Below, one piece after another: positions 14,255 to 24,445 of a DNA stretch of 64,000 nt (positions are counted from its first letter, which is position 1; every line of letters starts with the position of its first letter). The stretch is from Todiramphus chloris collaris (taxonomy: Eukaryota; Chordata; Aves; Coraciiformes; Alcedinidae), in NCBI GenBank assembly GCA_025345505.1, contig JANVCC010000106.1, positions 12,282,222-12,346,221 of the forward strand, written 5' to 3'. The notes beneath the pieces were generated by a model, which did no database searches, had not been told where the DNA came from, and saw only the letters and a list, made by a program, of their open reading frames with translations. Both the position numbers and the translations under genes were made by a program.

Positions 14255-14572
14255 GGGGAATTTTAGGGTTGGCTATTCCTGGGCTAAAGATGGGGACAGT
14301 CTTTTTATCAGGGTCTGTCATGGTAGGACAAGGGGTATTGGTTTTACACTAAAAGAGGGGAGATTTAGACTAGATATAAGGAAAAAAAAAAATTAAAATG
14401 AGAGTGGTGTGACAGTGAAGCAGGTTGCCAGAGAGATGGAAACATTCAAGATTATGTTGGACAGCATTCTCAGCAACCTGCTTGATGTTGTTCTTGCTCA
14501 CTGTGGGGCGGTTGGACTATATGACCTTTAAAATTCCCTTCCAACTCAAACCTTTCTATGACTCTGTGATCT
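14255..14572 (+). mobile_element. CR1 LINE 3' fragment
   Basis: This reads as the 3' end of a chicken-repeat-1 (CR1) element. It has the end of ORF2 and the 3' UTR, with the diagnostic run TTCCCTTCCAACTCAAAC near 14535 and a terminal TCTATGACTCTGTGAT octamer-type end at 14555-14570. An A-run at about 14381-14390 interrupts it. It is strongly 5'-truncated, as CR1 copies usually are. Confidence 0.85.
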
Positions 14573-17475
14573 TACTCTGATAATTTCAGTTCTGTTTAAT
14601 AATGTGAAAACTCCTAGTGTTGTTTCTAGGCAGATCCCTTGTCATTTCCTGATGAGCTGCTTTAACTTTTTTCTTTTTGTTGTTCCACATTGATGCTCAA
14701 AACTCATTTGAATCAAAAGGCCCTATCCATTATATATGCAAAGTGACAAATTACTGCACTGTCCAAAGACAGAATGGGAGGATGCCAGGGCTGTGTCCAA
14801 ATGAGTGGTTTTCTGTAGACCAATAGGGCAGCTGTGAAGTTGAACTGTGACTGTGACTGCCATTTGGTTCAGTTCTCAGAGTGATTTGGTGCCTCCAGAG
14901 CAGATTTCTTTTGGAAAAAAGCAAAGTAATGGCTCCGTGCCACAAGCCATCCAGTCCAAAAGGTCCCACTGCCTCCTCATATCTCTTTCAGTACATGCCT
15001 AATACTTCTTACTTCCATTGAAACTTCAAACCACAAATCCTAGAGGCATTTATACCTAAGGAATAGATTAAATCTCATCTGGAGCAAACCCCCAAGACAC
15101 AGATACCATAGCTATATAACAATACTGCATTAATTGTTTTGGTCAGCTAAACCACTCCTCTTAAACCGAATTACCACTAATATAGATGCAACAACTCCTG
15201 TGAACTTTTAGGTTCCTTCTTCAGAATCTCCAGTGAAACTCATACTTAATTCATAATGTCCCTAGTAACATATAAAACAATAAAAAAGATCAATCTACAA
15301 ACCTAGTGTGGGAATTTCTACCCAATTAAGCTGCTGTGTTCTTTCATTATCGTAATGGATTGTAACAGTACAAAGATATAATTTTAATACATTGATCATT
15401 TATCCTTTACTCTGGCTTCTCCTAATTTTGAAGGAATAGAAAAATTGTCGAAGTATAGTGTTATGATTCTAGTCTTTCTTCCCTTTTTTTTTGTTTTATT
15501 TATTGTCCTTTAAAACATATTACTAAAGCTTCATTCAAATCAGGAAGATCTTGTCTTGCATCTCACTGCTGCATAAAGAATTGTGCACCATATGCTGTAT
15601 CATTTAATTGCTTAGGCATGTACTATTTTAGTTAAACAGATAAGGTTTCAGGTTATGACCTGAAAAGTAAATCAACCTTTCAACCTGAAAATAGTCTTAC
15701 TTACCTGATAGTCATCTTTCACATGGTACACAAGTACAAAAAACAAGTACAAAAACTTTAAGATCATGAAGTACTCATTGTCACTGAAAATTATTTTGTT
15801 TTGTGCTAGCCTGTTTTTACATGAGTAGATGACATTGTTTGTAAATAAATGAGTCACTATGACTGTGAGATAGATGACTATTCTGGTGACTAAGTACTGC
15901 AAATCATGGGAGGACAAATGAAGCCTGAGAGTTTTTTCCCCTTTTCTGTCCAACTTGTAGTTGAATCAAAAATACAATCCTCTCGGTCCATTTCAGAATG
16001 TGGGCCTTGATTCTGATGAACTCAACATAAAGAACACAGTAGTCTCTCCATGAGCAATTAACTACCAGAATTTTGGACTGTATTGAAATGCCACTGAAGG
16101 TAAGTTGATTCCGTTGACTTTATCATTGATTTCAACTTGACTTGAATCAAGGCATTCATTACTGCCTTGAGCTATATTTGATCCAAGCTGCTCTGTATAG
16201 CTACTTTTAAAGTTAAGAAACATAAAAATATGTCATCAGAGCACAACAGAGACAGGTTATTCTTCATTTTTATTCAGGTAAGTATCTAATATTTTTTAAA
16301 AAAACTTCACTGATCTGCTTGCATTATTAGTGTCTTGAGGCAAGGAATACGATGATTAAGATGGGATGAATTAAAATTGTTTATTTCTTTGAATGTCTGT
16401 ATCTTTAATGCAGTAGGGTGAATAAACACACATTGAGTTGTGTTCTCCATCATTCTTTTTTGTTTAATTCTGTATCTCTTGTAAATGTCAAAGCTTTACA
16501 GCTGTTATAGTCAACTTCGATGCAGACATTTCTGTCTGAATTTTTGTAGTTTGTTTGCCTGAAATTGAAAGAAAGACATATAATCTTAAAGATTAAATCC
16601 CTGAACTCTGTGCCACTGACATTGTATGTTGTGAATTGCTTCTATTACTGATTTTCCCTAGCAAAAGATCTAGATAAAGAAAGTAAGATTAAAACGTGGA
16701 AGCTTAAATGAGGCCACTCATCCAGCTGTCTAAGTAAGCTTTATATTTTCAATGACAGTAAATCTATATTTATCAAACTGTATACCTGTTTTCTGAGACA
16801 CTTCACTTTAGTTCTCACTAAAGCAAACAGAGCACGTTGTTGCACATCACTTCAGAGATGGTGTCAAGTGAATTTCTCTTTACAAGTTTCTATACTAATC
16901 TAGTAACCATTTCTGAAGACATGTGGTTACCTGCAGGGAATAATCCTAGAGCTGAATTTGGTAGTCAGTATTTGATTTGTTCAATGGAGAATCTTTTACT
17001 AAAAACAGATAAGCATGTATACAGCAAATAGTCATGACAGTATTGTTATGTTTCCCTTATGCATGGAGTTGACATCTTTGTCAAGTCACCCACCATGACA
17101 ACACCCCCTTCATTAAAGAAGGCAGTTTAGCTATAACTCATTTCTTTACATTTTGCATTGCAACTTTATTCTTAAATGACTTTTGCACCTCCTCTGAACA
17201 CCTTAGCTCTGTTAGATCCCTCGTGAATTCTGTAAAAATCTTCTTAGAATTCATAAAGCAAATCAGTATGCATGTCTGGGAAATTATTCTACTACTCTTG
17301 TCCTTGAAATGAATATCAGAAATTATGCTTGTCATTCTAAACAGCTTGTGTAATCTTGAATACTTAATGCAGAAACTCCTGAAAAGGCCTGTGGAAAATG
17401 GCTTGCACTTGAACAGAGTGAATTAAAAGGACCAGTACTACTGCAGAAAGGAGTCAGGCCACAGAAGAAGAGACG
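14573..17475. other. Stretch with no recognised gene
   Basis: AT-rich sequence. The largest ORF (93 codons, minus strand, 15672-15953) has no recognisable domain and an unremarkable hydrophobic composition. Nothing else was found. Confidence 0.5.
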
Positions 17476-17745
17476 TGTGATACACGGAAAAACTCCACTA
17501 CTGAATAAGTAGTAAAGTAGGTATGTTTATTCCAGCACTGGGACACATGGGGGATAATTCCTCCAAAGTCATGCATGCCCCCAGCTGCTTTCAGCTTGCC
17601 TATACATATTCATTACCTAGCCCCGCCCAGCCTCGCTTCATATAATGAACCCAAAAGTCATTTGCATCTGCTTTGCGCTTGTGCAGTGTGGTCTGGTGGT
17701 CCTGGGTAGGGGTCCCCAGGATGAAGACAGAGACAAAGACAACAT
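17476..17745 (-). mobile_element. ERV1-type LTR fragment, minus strand
   Basis: Read on the minus strand, the end region (AATAAACATACCTACTTTAC, then GTGGAG and a terminal ATCACA) matches the 3' end of the LTR at 38320-39063. A more internal block (CCTGGGGACCCC...GACCACCAG) also aligns with that element. The 3' end is set at TGTGAT (17476). The 5' end is unclear, and no target duplication was found, so it may be truncated or rearranged. Confidence 0.6.
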
Positions 17746-18082
17746 TAATATCTCAGATTTTTCCTCATCATTGGTTGCAGAAAAAGTTTGAATACCGGCA
17801 CCGGTACATTACCAGTTGCCAGTGCTGTTTCTCCACTCACAAGTTTGATTGTAAGTATGGTTTCCAGACCTTCTGAAAATCAAGGTTTCCGTTCTGTTTG
17901 ACCAACCTCTTGAAACCTCTGTTACATCCAGTTTCAACAAGCCATATCCATATGTAAATACCACTATTCATATTAATTATTTTAACAACTTTATATGTGT
18001 GTCCATTGACACCTGCTTTTCCCCATTCACTCCTGTCTCAATCCAGAGGAGAAAAGAGACAGCGTTCTTTTGACTGTTCCCG
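17746..18082. other. Unassigned spacer between two minus-strand LTRs
   Basis: About 340 bp with no recognised feature. It may include the 5' part of the preceding LTR. Confidence 0.4.
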
Positions 18083-18377
18083 TGTTATGAAATTAGAGGC
18101 ACAAACGAGGCAAAAATATCAACAGCTAGACTATTTATTAATGGAATAATAAAAGGAGGGAGAGAGAGAAGAAATAGAAACAGGGAGAATAGGGAGAGAT
18201 CCGGAAACGGATTATGTTACCAGTGGTCAGAGGTGGAGAGAGGGTTTTCAGAGTCTGAGATCTGTTGTGTTGCCTGTGGTGTTTTCAGCGTGTGGTGGTC
18301 TTCTTTCTTCTCACTTGCCAGTATCACTCAAGACTTTTTTATACAGTTTTTAGTCCTTTGGTATGCATCCAAGTATT

Positions 18378-18466
18378 ATCCCCAGGAAATCGTCCTTAAG
18401 TGTCCAGGTCTTGCCACACAGGAAATCATCCCTAAGTGTCCAGGTATTGCCACCCAGGAAATCTTT
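18378..18466 (-). repeat. Triplicated ~36-bp unit in provirus A U3
   Basis: The unit CAGGAAATC(G/A)TCC..TAAG TGTCCAGG..TTGCCAC is repeated in tandem starting near 18384 and 18420, with a third partial copy at about 18456. Tandem units in U3 commonly act as enhancers, but function here is inference. Confidence 0.75.
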
Positions 18467-18500
18467 CTGTGTATTCCTTTGTGTTTGGGCAGGGGTCTGG

Positions 18501-18526
18501 AGGGGGGGGGGGGGTGTGTGTGTGTG
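18501..18526. repeat. Poly-G followed by (TG)n tract
   Basis: A run of about 13 G residues is followed by a short TG dinucleotide array, inside the LTR of provirus A. The G-run could form a G-quadruplex and is prone to assembly error. Confidence 0.85.
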
Positions 18527-18617
18527 CAATCTGCCTCCTCCTTCTCTATTTACCTGCCCACACACCCATTACACATCAGGGGCCAGGTGGTGAATCACCC
18601 ATTGTCTCACCATCCTC

Positions 18618-18880
18618 CCTGATGGGTGGAGATGATCTTGTGAATGACAGTGGTCTCTGTCAGGCCAGCTGCAGTCTAGTGAGCCATGATACAATCACAA
18701 GGTGATTTGTATCCAGGATTGGTCTGATGCGTGGAGATGATCTTGTTCCCATAGGTATCAATGTCAGTGGCCTTGGTTGTTGTCAGGCCAGCTGCAGTCC
18801 AGTAAGCCATCATTATCCTTAGTTGGGGCACATCTCAGTTCATGATACAATCACAAGGTGATTTGCATCTAGGATTCGTA
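18618..18880 (-). repeat. Duplicated ~130-bp U3 block of provirus A
   Basis: Two diverged copies share GGAGATGATCTTGT, GTCAGGCCAGCTGCAGTC and CAATCACAAGGTGATTTG in the same order. The first runs from about 18627 to 18718 and the second from about 18734 to 18876, with the second copy expanded. Confidence 0.7.
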
Positions 18881-18895
18881 GACAGGATTCCTACA

Positions 18896-18909
18896 ACTCC
18901 TCCTTCCTA
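18896..18909 (-). promoter_or_regulatory. Polypurine tract of provirus A
   Basis: The minus strand reads AGGAAGGAGGAGT immediately before TGTAGGAATCC, the U3 start. Retroviral plus-strand DNA synthesis is primed from such a tract, and its position confirms element orientation. Confidence 0.75.
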
Positions 18910-19343
18910 GGTGCGATATAAACAATATCCACACACAGCAGGAAATTGAATTGGCCGTGTTTCATCATCATTCCAAGTGGTGTTATCAGTGTCACTACAA
19001 TTGCTTATGATTTGTGCTGGAGTGAAGGGTGCAGAGGTCCATGGTCAGCTTGATGAACCTAGAGGTCCTCCAAAAACCCAACAGTGGCTCAAATTAAAGG
19101 TTTGACTAACTGTTTTTGCTAACGTAATGAATTAATTATCCTCAAAGGCATCATATGTGTCAAGGGAGGTGGAAATGAGCCCCTCTTCACTCTTACAGAT
19201 AAGTCCCCAAAATAATATAGCCAGAAATAATATGCACATCCTGACCAAATTTTACTAAAATTCACATCTGCTTCTTCTGTGGGTGAGTCTGGGTCACTTG
19301 CTTCCTCCTGGAAATGAAACAAGACACAGATTTGCTTCTTGGG
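18910..19343 (-). other. Post-integrase region of provirus A with no env
   Basis: This 430-bp interval between integrase and the polypurine tract has only short ORFs (67 codons at most) and no signal peptide, SU or TM motif. A short acidic segment near 19260-19322 may be the broken C-terminal tail of pol. Confidence 0.5.
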
Positions 19344-19985
19344 TTAAAAGGAGGGAGCAATCCTCTGAGTGTTTTCACAGGCATCCTTTGTCTTCCAGGC
19401 ATATTTGTTGAGGGCTTCAGCCAGCACAAGAGGAACAGCTCCAATGGTAGGCATTTCTACCAGTACTGGTTGTCCAGTAGAAAAGGCTGGTTCTTCGAGA
19501 GTGCTGTAATTTTGAAATTTTGGGGTTAAAGTCAGGGGTTTAGAACAAAAAGCACTCAGCTGGGGGCATCCATTTATTCCCCAGTGATCACTGACCCAAG
19601 TAACTGCATCCCAAAGGCATTCCACCCAATGTGGCTTGTGAGGCTTCAAAAATCTTTTTAAAAGCCTGTTAGTTTGTTCCACTATCCCATTAGCTTGAGG
19701 ATAATATGGGGTGTGGAATACCCACTTGATTCCTTCTTCCCTTGCCCATTCCTGTACTTTGGCAGCAGTAAAATGAATAACATTATCTGACTGAATAGAA
19801 TCAGTTTTAGGCAGGAAGCTAAACAATATTTTCAGAGCTTGCACTGTATTCTCCCCAGTTGCCCGTGCAAATGCTTTGGCATGAACTAGGCCAAAAATCC
19901 CTTCCACGCCTACTAACACATATTGTTTCCCTTCTGATTTTTGGAAAGGCCCAATATAAATAATCTGACAAGTTTCCCAGAGAGC
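19344..19985 (-). pseudogene. Provirus A integrase core fragment
   Basis: A 191-codon open frame (19919-19344) encodes the second half of a retroviral integrase core. Asp45 (SDN) and Glu81 (ANGIVE) are separated by exactly 35 residues, the D,D35E spacing. Upstream in the same frame (about 19986-19920) the segment normally carrying the first catalytic Asp reads QIIYIGP, with Ile where Asp is expected, so the active site is incomplete. The C-terminal part continues to a TGA/TAG region near 19344. It forms the 3' end of pol and precedes the polypurine tract. It is almost certainly non-functional, though this piece is longer than most ORFs in the window. Confidence 0.85.
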
Positions 19986-20109
19986 CCTTTAATCTCTTAA
20001 ATGGAGGGGCAATTCTTCCATAGGATGTCATTCCAATCAAAGTATGCATTGTTCACAGGCTGAAATACAGGTCATACACGCTTCCCAAGTCACAGGTCAG
20101 CCTCTGGCA

Positions 20110-20502
20110 TGTGCCTCCTTGTATAAGTCATTAGATCCTGTATGGCCACATTTATCATTTAGCTATTCCAAGACCCTCTCCCAGTTTTCCTCTCTCTGGT
20201 GTTCCTGCTGCAAAGGGGCAATTCTGGCCAGCTCATCTGCCCTATTATTCCATTCACCTTCCAGAGTGGCTCCTTCCTGGTGAGAAGGCACCCATGCTAC
20301 TGCCATCTCCACGACTGGCAATATCCAAGATTTCATGCCACTTTTCCTTTTGCCACACTGGCACTCAGTTAACCTCCCAGTTTTTCTGTTCCCAAAAGGG
20401 CAGATATTATGTACACCCTTTGAACACTGCAAATGAATCAGTGTATATATGCCCTGGAGGCCTTGTCAAAGTTTCGCTACTGAACACACTCCACGCTGCC
20501 AC
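20110..20502 (-). pseudogene. Provirus A RNase H, 3' part
   Basis: The frame 20432-20163 includes WVPSHQEG...NNRADELAR, the conserved C-terminal region of retroviral RNase H (the His loop and the last Asp). It is followed toward integrase by a degraded connector. The 5' part of the same domain lies across the inserted LTR, beyond 21075. Function is lost through the insertion and frame breaks. Confidence 0.8.
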
Positions 20503-21075
20503 TGAAGTGAGGGGGACAGTATTCTGCTTGAAAGGTAATAAAGCAAGTTGAGCAACCATTGTTACCCTGGGTCATCCTGAGATAAACAGGAGACAGAATG
20601 CTGAGGACTTGAGACAAGCTTGATGGGCCTTAGCTCATCTTGCATGGCTTGTAGATAAGGGAAGATTACTCCAAGACAGGGAGGAATAAAGAAGAGCCTC
20701 CCCCCAGTCTTGTGATCTCTGACTCATCACAACTCTGCATCCTGAGACAAAAGGTGAAAAAGTACACCTCCAGGAAGACTGAGAGCCTTCCTCCTGAAGA
20801 CCCCTGCCCATGACCACCAGACGGCATTGCGCAAGCGCCAATGGGAGGAGGCCTATGATACTGAGTTCCCGGAACTGATTGTAATAATCCAACCCCATAT
20901 CATGAATATGTAGCTAACTCTGTTAAATATGTATGCTTTGGTGTAATAAATACCTGCTCGATGGACACTTTGGTGTGCAAGTTAGGAGGAATGATCCCCC
21001 TTGCACCCGGCGCCGTAATAAACATACCTGCTTTATAACCTTTCACGGGTTGTAGAGTTTGATTTCCGCATGTCA
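20503..21075 (+). mobile_element. Class I solo LTR inside provirus A, TSD CCAC
   Basis: Starts TGAAGTGAGG and ends ATGTCA. It is flanked by CCAC at 20499-20502 and 21076-21079. It closely matches 730-1305 over its length with few differences, and keeps the CpG-containing block near 20828-20840. It lies opposite in orientation to provirus A and splits its RNase H, so it integrated later than provirus A. Confidence 0.93.
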
Positions 21076-22260
21076 CCACAAGTTTCCCACTTGGGCACTG
21101 CCTTCACCTTAAGTGACGATTTCCCTCTTAAGTGTCCACTTTAATAGCCACCGCCCAGTACTTTCAATGTTTGCCCTCCCTCTTTACAGAAGTGTCTGTG
21201 AACCACATGTTCTACGACTCCATCAAAAAGGGCAGGGCAATTTTAATAAGAGAAGGGAGAGGGGGCATTGTCCTCCTGGAGGTTTGTTACCTCTTACTGG
21301 ATGTATAACAGTTTGAGGGTACTTTCAGTAACTGTGAAAACACTGTAATTATGTTCAATCTTAGCTCCACTTCTCTGAAAGCTAAACTCGCTATAAACAG
21401 TCCCTTTTCCCAAATAGAATATTGTTTTTCAGCATCCTTAAAACTTCTAGAGTAAAACCCAATTGGGTGGATGGGACCTTCCAGCCCCTCCTGCCAGAAA
21501 TGAATTGACAACCCCAAGTGTGCAAACCCCCATTCAATATGGACAGAGTCAGTGGGGTATATAGGGCCCAGAGCCTGGCTGGTTCTTCCTTCAAACACCA
21601 AAATCTTTAATGCTTCATCATGGACCAGAGTCCATTAACAAATTGCTCTTTTTCACAGCAAGTGATACAGGGGTCATGCAATTATTGCAAAGTCCGGGAT
21701 ATGTTTTTTCCAAAAGACCAATAATTCCAAAATGTGCTGCAGTTCCATTTTATTTCCTGGGTTCTTTACCTTATCTAGTGCTGAGAGGGTATCCTGACGA
21801 ATACAGACTGAACCTTCTTTCCACCAAATCCCTAAGAATTTCACTTCATTTGCAGCAACTTGTACTTTTTCCTTGGGTATCTGGAGCCCTAGAGACTCTA
21901 AGTGCTGTATAATCTTTTTCTGTGTCACCTGCACTAAAGTAATTTGATCATCTCCAATCAAAATATCATCAATATATTGATAAACTTTAACTCCTGGTTC
22001 CAGGGAAATTTGGGCTAACTCTTGTGCCAAAGCATGATGTGCTAAGGTGGGAGAGTGTTTATAGCCCTGAGGGAGGAGAGTGGAGGTATACTGTTGTCCC
22101 TCCCATGTGAAGACAAAACAATCACGGTCTGCCTCCTGCAGGGGAACCATGAAAAACATATCTTTCACATCAATTGTGGCCATCCCCGGATGATCTTGAT
22201 CCTGAATAAGCGAAATCAACTCAGCTAAGTTGGCACTGCCACTGTCAAGGGGCCAGTATT
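21076..22260 (-). pseudogene. Provirus A reverse transcriptase and connection domain
   Basis: The frame 22219-21674 (181 codons) carries RT motif A with Asp17 (ATIDVKD), LPQGYKHSPT at residues 49-58 and the YIDD box at 82-85, so all three catalytic aspartates are present. A second frame (21601-21287) holds the connection segment HPIGFYSRSFKDAEKQYS. The two are separated by a stop and frame change near 21.65 kb. The N-terminal RT start lies just upstream and is frameshifted. LPQGYKHSPT is characteristic of ERVL-related pol. Neighbours are protease upstream and the split RNase H downstream. Confidence 0.9.
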
Positions 22261-23052
22261 AGCATTGAGTCAGTGATAATCTATGAATTTCCCTGTATAT
22301 AATACCATTGTCTGCCCTTCAATACATCTATGCCCAAAAGGGATTGTTGGGGAAGGACCCACTGCAACCTTGTTGTTAACATGGTCTTCCTCCTCAGGCA
22401 ACCATAACGTTGCTGAGGCTAAAGGTACCAGTTGAGTCTCTCCCAAAGCATTTAGGATAACTAGATCTTTAAATGAAGCCAAAATTCAACATTGCTCTGC
22501 CTCAGTCTGCATTAGTGAAGTGATTTGTGCCCCTGTAACCCAGTAAAGGTTACTGGCTTTTTCTGTGGTCCTACCACCACTGTAATCAATAAATCCACTC
22601 TCGCATTCAGAGTGAGTTGTCTTATAACATCCATCCTCCGTCTCCCTCCTCATCTTCGGGGAACAGAGGGTCTAGTTTCCTGGCATCTTCTTATCTTTAT
22701 CTGCCTCTTCCCTTAGGTCTACTAATGGTGGGGCACTAGAGGTTGGTTCAAAATTAACTTTTCTCTCGGACCACCCTTGCACAAGTTTCTCCAATTTCTG
22801 GGTTGGAAGCCCCTCCATTAGATCTCAGGGAATACTGCTCTGGAGTCCAAGTTGCCACCATCCCATGCAGCTCAAGGGCTTTTCTCTTCCAGGATCAGTA
22901 CAATGGATTGATTTCCTTCTGACTGGTACTGACTGTCCATCACCCTTTCCTGCTGCTTGCACAGGCCTGGTTTCAGGTCTCTGCCAGCATCCACCCACAG
23001 GACCATATTTCCTCCCATAGTTATTCAGTTCTTGGGCAACTTTCCCCCAGGA
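22261..23052 (-). pseudogene. Provirus A gag-pol junction, protease and RT start (degraded)
   Basis: Frames at 22482-22270 and around 22.5-23.0 kb look like the retroviral protease and RT N-terminus by position, and there is an IPFGHR...MVLYTGKF stretch. I could not identify an intact D-T/S-G protease motif. Several stops interrupt the region. Confidence 0.6.
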
Positions 23053-23649
23053 CTAAACTTTCCTTCCTGACCTCCACTGTTTGGGAGTCATAGCTCCTTC
23101 TAAAGGAGCTGTAACTCTGTATGCTACAGGGCTATTTTGTATCTTCCCCTGTATCTGGGTCATGATGGGTTTTAGAGAAACAGGGAGCCCTAGGATTAGG
23201 GGAGTCACCCATTCTGGGTCCACAGGCATCATCATTGGAGATCCCTGGTTAGGTTTAAGCTCTCTATCATACAGCATCTGCAAACAAACTGCCTTTTGCA
23301 CACTTTCTGCCAATTAATCCACTGTACCTGTTATAGCTAAAGGGTTTCCCCTCTCCAGATCGTTCAGTCCCCTAGCCCAGTACACTGCCCTCTGCGTTAG
23401 AGACCATGGGGCATGATGATTGCCAGTAGTTAGAAACACACCCATTCCCCAATATCCTTCTGCTTCCTTCTCTGACAACAAGATTCCATCTCCCTCTGAC
23501 AATGATACTCTCCAGACATACTCTGTTTCAGATTCCTTTGAAGTCCTTGCAAAATCCTTCTTCAATTTTGCTAGCTCAGTTGCTGTATATGGAAACTCTT
23601 TAGTAACAACTTGGGGGTGATTGTCATCTGCATCATAAAAATACTCCAT
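23053..23649 (-). pseudogene. Provirus A gag capsid region
   Basis: Two frames (23649-23314 and 23313-23053) are the same reading frame separated by one TAA codon at about 23314-23316. The predicted protein is capsid-like, with an ESETEYVWRVSLSEGD segment, a WSLTQRAVYWARGL segment and a MMMPVDPE run. It matches a gag type I associate with avian ERVs. No zinc knuckle was recognised downstream. Frame loss is also seen between this part and the N-terminal gag frame at 23753-24166. Confidence 0.75.
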
Positions 23650-23752
23650 ATTAACCAGGCATACATATGAGGAGGATTTGGTACTTTCTCTTTCGCTTTT
23701 TTTAATCCTCCTGGGGATAGATTTGCCTAATACCTTTCTGTTCTAACCTCAC

Positions 23753-24166
23753 CTATACTTCTGCAAATGAGTCACTCTCCTTCTGCAGTTCTCCTCTCAG
23801 TGCTTCCTTTAGTAAGACATTCTGGTTTCTTTCTTCCTCTAACATTTGCTTGGTCTCTTCTAACTGCTCTTGTAGCGATTTAACTGTGAGTTTCAGGGAG
23901 TTTATGACAACATCATTCTGACACAACCTCTGCCTCCTATCTTCCACAGCCACTGCCAAACTCGCTCCTAAAACTGCACAAATGATGGATTTTCCCTTCC
24001 TGGGCTTAACTTTAGCTTCCTTCTGCAATATCCTTATTCTATCTGCTATACTCTGCAGTTGGAACCAGTGATCTTTCACCCATTCTCTCCTTTGGGGAGA
24101 AGGGTGGGCGTAATATATTGCCAAAAAGTCACCCAGTTTATCTAAATCTCCATTCGATGAATTCAT
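23753..24166 (-). pseudogene. Provirus A gag N-terminal (matrix) region with coiled coil
   Basis: A 137-codon frame starts at ATG 24166. Residues 20-60 are basic and matrix-like (RREWVKDHWFQLQ, KVKPRKGK). Residues about 85-130 form a heptad-rich coiled coil (SLQEQLEETKQMLEEERNQ). The frame stops at 23753, and homologous gag resumes in another frame at 23649. This is the 5'-most coding part of provirus A. Confidence 0.75.
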
Positions 24167-24445
24167 GGGGAAGGATTGTAAGTGTCTACAGGTGTACAGG
24201 CACTCAATTCAGCAAAGAGGGGGTTATTTCATCCTGAGATTCTCACCATAAACTCTTTATCACTATTTCCCCAGTTGACTTTCAGGAGGTCGCACCTCAA
24301 GAAAATTTTTGAGCAAAGAGGGGGATATTTCGTCCTTTATGCGTCTCACCATAAATACAGTATCACAATTCCCCCCATTCACTCTGACATCCATCCAGCA
24401 CAGGATCTACTCCTCTCCTCTGTCACAATCCTGATGATTAAGTAG
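24167..24445 (-). other. Provirus A 5' leader with a 101-bp-period duplication
   Basis: Two similar blocks beginning GCAAAGAGGGGG at 24212 and 24313 share TATTTC(A/G)TCCT, TCTCACCATAAA and TATCAC...TTCCCC in order. They lie just upstream of gag. No primer binding site was recognised, and the 5' LTR is not found beyond. Confidence 0.65.

Larger units (their letters stand above)
18083..18895 (-). repeat. 3' LTR of provirus A
   Basis: The right end (CTACA at 18891-18895, TGTAG on the minus strand) directly follows a polypurine tract, which fixes the U3 start. The left end is set at TGTTATG (18083), reading ATAACA on the minus strand. A TTTATTAATGG block near 18130 gives an AATAAA signal on the minus strand. 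The LTR is 813 bp and its U3 carries internal duplications. No second LTR was found for age estimation. Confidence 0.75.
18083..24445 (-). mobile_element. Provirus A: class III-like ERV, gag-pro-pol, no env, 5' LTR missing
   Basis: On the minus strand the order is leader (24.4-24.17 kb), gag (24166-23053), protease/RT (22.9-21.3 kb), RNase H (split, 21.28-20.11 kb), integrase (20.0-19.34 kb), polypurine tract and 3' LTR (18895-18083). The RT motif LPQGYKHSPT points to ERVL/spuma-related pol rather than gamma or beta types. No env lies between integrase and the 3' LTR, as is usual for ERVL. No 5' LTR or primer site is recognisable to the right of 24445. A class I solo LTR (20503-21075, TSD CCAC) lies inside the RNase H region. 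Stops and frameshifts are frequent, so the element is inactive. Confidence 0.88.

Noticed and set aside
18233-18705. Several overlapping ORFs (up to 129 codons) at 18.2-18.7 kb
   Set aside because: They lie in the 3' LTR of provirus A and derive from tandem repeats and G/TG tracts on both strands.
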